Origin: Excoecaria cochinchinensis
Lineage: Eukaryota; Streptophyta; Magnoliopsida; Malpighiales; Euphorbiaceae
DNA length: 64,000 nt
NCBI GenBank assembly: GCA_947683425.1
Contig: CANTUQ010000031.1
Location: forward strand, 4,599,001 to 4,663,000
Direction of reading: 5' to 3'
The translations under genes and the position numbers were made by a program. The notes under the pieces were generated by a model, which did no database searches, had not been told where the DNA came from, and saw nothing but the letters and a program-made list of their open reading frames with translations. Positions 58,789-64,000 of this stretch are shown one piece after another; the stretch's first letter is position 1; each line of letters begins with the position of its first letter.

Positions 58789-59313
58789 CTCCTGAGGATA
58801 AAAGAAAAGACAAAGGAAAGGATAAGATTTTGGATTGAAGAAAAGCAGTGGTCGTTCTTTTTGGGACTTCATTTCCAGGTTTGGGAGTGTGTCTGTTTTC
58901 TCATCTTTGGATCCATTTTTGCAGTTATGTTGTCAAAGTGTTAATGTGTGTTTGACCATTGAAAGGCATGAGTTAAGTAATGTTGTATACATGATTTTAG
59001 TAGAAAAAGAACAATGATGAATATGCAAATGCGATGTTTATGCATGAAGTTAGATATGAAATTCTGGGTTGATGAATTCCTGGTTTTTGCCTCTGTTTGA
59101 TTTGTAATAATGCGTGATTGGTAATATGAGTCTTGCATTTGTGCTCTGAGGACTGGAAGGTACGTATTAGCATGATTTTTGCATGGAGAAAATGGTTTTA
59201 AACTAATTGGGATTTTGGATTTGGGTTGTACTCTGTTTTCACGATTTTCTGGTTTTAAGGTTTTTCTGGAAATTCTGATGTTTTGCTGGAGAAGAAGAAG
59301 ATATGTGAGAAGA

Positions 59314-59616
59314 GGGTCACGTGACGTGACTGGTGGTCACGCCGTGACCCCCTTCTCGGTTGAAGGTCACGTGACGTGATACAGCTTCACGCCGTGACCT
59401 CTTCTCTGAAGAGGGTCACGAGACGTGATGCTGCATCACGCCGTGACCTGCTTCCTTTCCTGCGTGTCACGAGGTTCATTCCGTGACTTCTTCTCCCTCT
59501 CCTCTCGCAGGCGTCACGTGACGTGACTGTTGGTCACGCCGTGACTGCCTGCTGTTTTTGCCTGGGCTCGTGTGAAGCCGGCGTCACGAGACGCGACTGG
59601 AGGTCACGCCGTGACC
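59314..59616 (+). repeat. GTCACG/CGTGAC palindrome array in D LTR
   Basis: At least eight dyads in pairs: first gtcacgtgacgtgac (or gtcacgagacgtga), then gtcacgccgtgac, each pair followed by a pyrimidine-rich spacer such as 'cttctctgaag'. This pair order, repeated about four times, forms a higher-order repeat of roughly 60-75 bp. Several arms have tg/ca in place of cg. Confidence 0.85.
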
Positions 59617-60407
59617 GGTCTTCCCTGCTGCCCTGTTTTCCAAAATTGAAGTTTTAACTTCTGTTTTTCAAGAATTTTTGCACTACATGACAAATATTTG
59701 ATTTAAAATCTGTATTATGTTTTAATAATTGCTTAATGTTGGGTTTTGTATACATGATTAATAATTAATATACATGATTTACATGTTTATAGTTTATTTA
59801 ATTGGGACTTTTTCAATATGAGCTATTTGTTCTTATTACCTTTTTGTAGTTAATATTTATATGTTTAAATGTTTCTGAATTTGAGTATTATACAAGTATA
59901 TATGATTTATAAGCTAGCATGAAATCCTCATGATTTGATATATGAATTATTGAGTTGTGTCATATAAGCCTGTATAAGTCATAGTAGTGGATAAGTAAGC
60001 GCTTACTTAGGTCAGTGTGTGTGTGCAGCTGCTATATGATAAAAATGTTATATGCGGGTCCGTTTGGATCCTTGTTTCGACCATGATTGGTCTATATGGA
60101 AATAAAGCGAGACCTCGGTCTCTATATGAAAGTTACATGTTTGAGACTCATGTCTCTATATGCTTGGGATACTGTGTTCTATCAGTATCCAAATGACCGT
60201 ATCCACTTCTTAGGTTTATACCAGACTAATCAGGCTACGTGTTTATATGTGTATATGAATTGTATATGTTGAGATGTTTATTATCTAGATTAAATGGATA
60301 TGATGCATATGAATTCCGGTATAACTTGATGATATGCACTTTGTATATTGATTATAGTATTGTTGCTTAAATGTTATATGTATATTGTTATTTTGTGTTG
60401 TTCCTCC

Positions 60408-60451
60408 CCACTAAGCGTTATCGCTTAGCACGGGCTCTTTTCCCGTGCAGG
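60408..60451 (+). promoter_or_regulatory. Conserved hairpin module, D LTR
   Basis: ctaagcg-ttat-cgcttag followed by gcacggg…cccgtgc and aggtggcgag. Confidence 0.7.
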
Positions 60452-60843
60452 TGGCGAGTACAGTTCAGAGTCGGATATCTGCAGGTCGGCCACTAGGAGT
60501 CTTTTTGGATGAAGTTGTTTTATTTTTGAAGTCTTCCGCTGTAATTACTTTTGTATATGGCTTGTAATTAGTAAAATGAATCTTTTGTAAAGGAACAAGT
60601 ATTCTTTTTGTACATGTAATTGCATACGAGCCTCTTTTTGTAAAAACGATATAAATATGATATATGTATAAGGACTTGATATATATATGTTACAGGAATT
60701 TTCTGATTAAATGATTAAAGGTTTCTTTAAATCTCATTTGGATTTTCTTTTATTTATTTATACATGTGTAAATGTATTTGAGTATTTGTGTTTGCCCGCG
60801 TGGCACTCCGGTATCCTTCCAACGGGGATGGCGGGGTGTTACA

Positions 60844-60947
60844 TTCTTCTTCTTTGATTTTATATTGAATGGTTTTGTCCAATAATCTCAGTTGCAGATC
60901 CACCATCAAGATGACACTCTCATCCTTCAATGCAGCTTCATTTTCTG
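60844..60947 (-). other. 104-bp remnant between D and L5, open on the minus strand
   Basis: Neither LTR covers this piece. Read on the minus strand it is open throughout, with good composition: ENEAALKDESVILMVDLQLR then LLDKTIQYKIKEEE. I do not recognise the protein. It could be a scrap of a host exon or of another element; a single 34-codon open frame can also arise by chance. Confidence 0.3.
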
Positions 60948-61856
60948 TGTAACATCCCCAATACCGGGTTAGTCGTAAATAATATTTTTCAAGAGTGATA
61001 ATGCTTCCGAGATGAATAGTACTTCCCGGAATCGAAAAATATTTTATTAGACCATTGGATAGAGCTCACCAATGCGAGTTCGTAGGTGCAAATTTCAGGT
61101 CAATCGGAGGTCAAACGAGTCCGGAATGGCCGAAAAAGTAAACAAAAATATTTACTTCGGTGAATAGTAAAAGTGGGTCCAAATGGGGTCCATGAATAGT
61201 AAAAATGGGCCCATGAATAGTAATATAATCATTGATTGGGTCTTATGAATAGTGACAGTGTCTTTGACTGGTATGTGAATAGTGATTGTAGGTCCCGTAA
61301 ATAGTAACTGTGGGTACCACAAATAGCGACTTCAGTGTGAATAGTACCCAAAAATATTTTATTTCACCATTAGAAAGAGGATGTTAAATGGAGGAAAATG
61401 GTATAATCTGGTGTAAAAACGAGGTCATTTAGGCTCCCAAAAGTCAGTCTGAAGTTTCCTCTGGTTCGGTTCGGTTGAACCAAAGTTTGATTGAACTTTG
61501 ACCGAATTTTTAAAAATGGTTAGAGTGGATAAAAGGGTCTACTGTAAGAGGATTAAAGGCTTATAATGATTTTTAGAAATTTTTGACAGCATTAGAATTG
61601 TATTTTACGACAAAATCGGACTGAACCGAATTGGACAGGTTTAAGTAAACCGGACCCCAAACGGACTCCGATTGTGCTAAAATTTTGCAGGGAGACTAAT
61701 TTTAATATTATAAGAATTATGGAATTATTTGGGAGTTAAAATGAGTTCAGGAACTTTCAATTACACCAAAACAGTGAAAAGTGACACGAAAACTGAAAAT
61801 CAGACCAAATCGGCTCAACCACTTTGGTTGGACCTGGTTGAGTCCAATTGGACCCA

Positions 61857-61864
61857 TATAAAAG
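61857..61864 (+). promoter_or_regulatory. TATA box of L5
   Basis: tataaaag in the context gacccatataaaagcaccc, about 250 bp upstream of the candidate donor. Confidence 0.6.
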
Positions 61865-62109
61865 CACCCAAAAATATGAAAATACCCTTGGATTCCATTT
61901 TATTTCATCCTTCTTCTTCCTCTCCTTTGGCCGAATGCTTCTCTCCCTCTCCTCCACCATTTTTCTTTCATTTTTTCTTCATCTCATCTCAAAATCAAAC
62001 CTCCCTAACATAATTCAGCTCATCTAGAATCCATTGGTGGTCTTAGAATTTCGTTTGAAGGGGTAAAAGTGGGTGAAATCTTGACCTGAAAGTTGGGTGT
62101 AAAATTGAG

Positions 62110-62258
62110 GTAAGAGATTTAAGTATTTTTAATTTTTTTAAGGTTCCTAAAGGTAATATAGGATGTGAATAAGGGGTTTATTAAGTTTATTTGATGAACG
62201 GAATTTTGGTTTTGATGAAATCTTAATTTTTGTGTTTGGACATAATTATGTCCACTAG
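62110..62258 (+). other. Candidate leader intron in L5
   Basis: Donor gtaaga at 62110 after 'gtaaaattgag'; acceptor 'tccactag' ending 62258; 149 nt. Confidence 0.4.
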
Positions 62259-63929
62259 GTGAAGGAACCTATAATCAAGCTAAGGGTAAGAAAAAGGATA
62301 TTTGAGAAGTGTATTGCAAGGATTTGAGGTTTGTGATTGCAAATTCCAATTATTTCCATGGTAAAAGTATGGATTTAGGTTATGTTTGTGAAGAAAGTAT
62401 GTGATTTATGCATGATTAATTAAAAATAACATGATATTAATTCTTAGGGATGTTAAAAATGATGGTATGGATGATTAAAATGAAGAAATAAATCTTGTGT
62501 GAAAAATTCCTCCTTTAGCCGAATGTGAATCATGTGAATTTCATGTGTTTTCATGATGTTTTATGCATGTTTATGATGGATCTGTGGTATTCGACATGTG
62601 AAATAATGAATGGTATGTGTTAGAGCATGTGAAAACATCATGAGGTATGTGATGTATTTATGGCCGAATGTATATCATGTGTAAAGTCATGATTTTGATT
62701 TGTTTTCATGGAAATTGATGGTATGGTGATGTTATACAACATGAAATTAACCTAAAAAATGATAACATTGATAAAAAGAATTAATGTAAATAAATTGGTA
62801 TGTGGGTCGTATGCATGTATATATGTATGCATGTGTACCATGATGAAATAATGAGTTTACATGGCATGTGATGATGTAATGATGATAATCACATGTGAAA
62901 TGATGAAATGGTATGAAAAAAATAAGATATTATGATGATATACCATGAAAAATATGTATGTCACATTGATAATGTGAAAAATAAAATAATATTGTCCTAT
63001 GTAGTGATCTGGTAGTAAAGTCTAGTTCGAGATATGTTGTCATGCCACAGGAACATAAGACCACGTATGTGAGCATGGCATCTCACTTTTTAGTAGGCCA
63101 ATGATGGTCCTACCTCCCTGTATCTGAATATCTGAATTGTACTATACTGTATTTAAAGACAGTGGTGATCCTACAGGACTCCTCTAGTATTTCTGTGAAC
63201 TTCTGGAGTTCAAGTCTCATTTATCCTGTATATAGAGTCTGCCAGTGTGTTACAGAGGCATAAGTGTAAAAATGAGTTTAAAATAGTTAAAATGTGATTA
63301 AAATAATATTTATGTGGAAAAAGGACATAAATATTATTATATAAAATATTGAGGGCAAAATGGTAATTTTGTACATATGTGTGTTAAGAATGGTTAATAA
63401 GGGTAAAAATGTAATTAAATGGTTAAATATGAAAATTGGCCACTTTTTATGGCTAAAAATATAATTTGGCATGAAAATGATAATTGGAGGGTAAAACCGT
63501 AATTTGGCGTAATTGTAATATTATTGAATTTAAAATGAATTAGTGGCAAAATTGTAATATTAGTAAAAATAATTGAACTAGTGGCAAAATGGTAATATTA
63601 GTGAATTTAAAATGAACTAATGGCATGAATGTAATTTTGGTGAAGTATAGTTGAACTAATGGCATTTTCGTCATTTCAAAAAAATTTAAGGGTATAAATG
63701 AATTATTACCATAAATTAAGGATAAATGGTAATAAGATTATTTATGTGAATTAATTGTGTAATTGCCCTAATTATGTGATTTTAAGATAATTAAATATAA
63801 TATTGCATAAATAATTGGTAATTACATTGAAAAAGTTTAATTATGTATATTTAGATATTATTTATTGAATATTATTCATGCATGTGAAATTAGTTTAAGT
63901 GAAAATTTCTGGAATTATAATCACTACTG

Positions 63930-63976
63930 AGAATATTTAATGCTCAGCACGTAATTTTATTTGACTGCTTGTAGGT
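63930..63976 (+). promoter_or_regulatory. Two-stem hairpin module, L5
   Basis: ctgagaat-attta-atgctcag then cacgtaattttatttgactgc and ttgtaggt. One mismatch in stem 1 (gaat/atgc). Confidence 0.5.
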
Positions 63977-64000
63977 ACTCCGTAGGATTTTGGAGCAGTG

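Larger units (their letters stand above)
58249..60843 (+). mobile_element. Element D: 3' end (polypurine tract plus 3' LTR), relative of T
   Basis: Begins abruptly after 'gtgtggaaaaaa' of the last array unit with ttttcttaaggaggggtgag, a typical polypurine end of a chromovirus. The LTR is 58270-60843 (2574 bp), from TGTCACACCCC to GGGGTGTTACA. Its end (ccttccaacggggatggcgg) is nearly the complement of the T LTR end at 13992-14030 read in the other direction, and it has the T palindromes, so D and T are one superfamily. The rest of D is missing and no target duplication can be paired. Confidence 0.82.
60948..64000 (+). repeat. LTR L5 (A/C/L4 type), continues past the right edge
   Basis: Starts TGTAACATCCCC at 60948. 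Contains short 'gaatagta' word repeats (61010-61330), TATA at 61857-61864, leader, donor 62110, acceptor 62258, block reading GTYNQAKGKKKDI then a stop, ggccgaat words (62517 and 62661), the block near 63000-63110 matching the 'ctagccataggga' region of A, minisatellite 63290-63700, and hairpin module 63930-63976. The end of the LTR, and so whether it is solo or part of an element, is outside the window. Open frames inside (for example 61729-62013) are leader sequence. Confidence 0.8.

Noticed and set aside
58762..59017. Two overlapping 60-codon frames in the D LTR
   Set aside because: They overlap the purine-rich block in a different frame from the one shared among LTRs; chance frames.

Overview
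This window is plant nuclear heterochromatin. It is almost entirely a nested stack of Ty3/Gypsy LTR retrotransposons, and I found no convincing host gene. The evidence for a plant is initiator-Met-type primer binding sites (TGGTATCAGAGC) after several LTRs, Tekay/Del-type chromovirus gag-pol remains, Ogre/Tat-type gag remains, AT-rich LTRs of 2-5 kb, and reading frames decayed mainly by C-to-T and G-to-A changes (CAG/CAA to TAG/TAA, TGG to TAG), as expected for heavily methylated repeats. A dicot seems likely; the species cannot be named from the sequence.

Order of insertion, oldest first, from flanking sequence and target-site duplications (TSDs). (1) O2, an Ogre/Tat-like element on the minus strand, is now in pieces: 5412-8394, 45424-45475 and 49016-50495. 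(2) A sibling, O1, occupies 1-5411 (minus strand, 5' LTR 3034-5411) and runs off the left edge. (3) Element A (8395-45423, plus strand, TSD accta/actta) split O2. (4) Element B, a Tekay-like chromovirus (11092-33768, TSD catac), sits in the 5' LTR of A. (5) Element T (13992-27569, minus strand, TSD gtcaa) sits in the gag of B. It is very young and non-autonomous, carrying only a short gag, in the unusual form LTR-internal-LTR-internal-LTR. (6) Element C (minus strand, PBS plus a ~5 kb LTR, 36978-44443) inserted into the 3' LTR of A; a deletion then removed the rest of C and the end of the A pol. (7) Solo LTR S (37138-39525, TSD aatac) lies inside the C LTR. (8) Solo LTR L4 (45476-49015) interrupts O2. 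The L4/O2 junction then amplified as a 2.33-kb tandem array (48155-58248, about 4.3 copies). (9) The array abuts the 3' end of element D (3' LTR 58270-60843), a relative of T. After a 104-bp remnant comes LTR L5 (60948 to beyond 64000).

The most interesting material is inside the LTRs. Families that barely align share one layout: a TATA box (where visible), a pyrimidine-rich leader, a consensus splice donor, an acceptor 75-198 nt later, a purine-rich block that would read as a Lys-rich KGK peptide with a stop, a family-specific array of short inverted repeats or repeated words, and a two-hairpin module with compensatory changes (CTAAGCG/CGCTTAG versus CTGAGCA/TGCTCAG). In B, T, D and S the array consists of GC-rich palindromes whose sequence differs between families while the layout is kept. 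I could not run alignments, folding or database searches; lineage names rest on recognised protein motifs.
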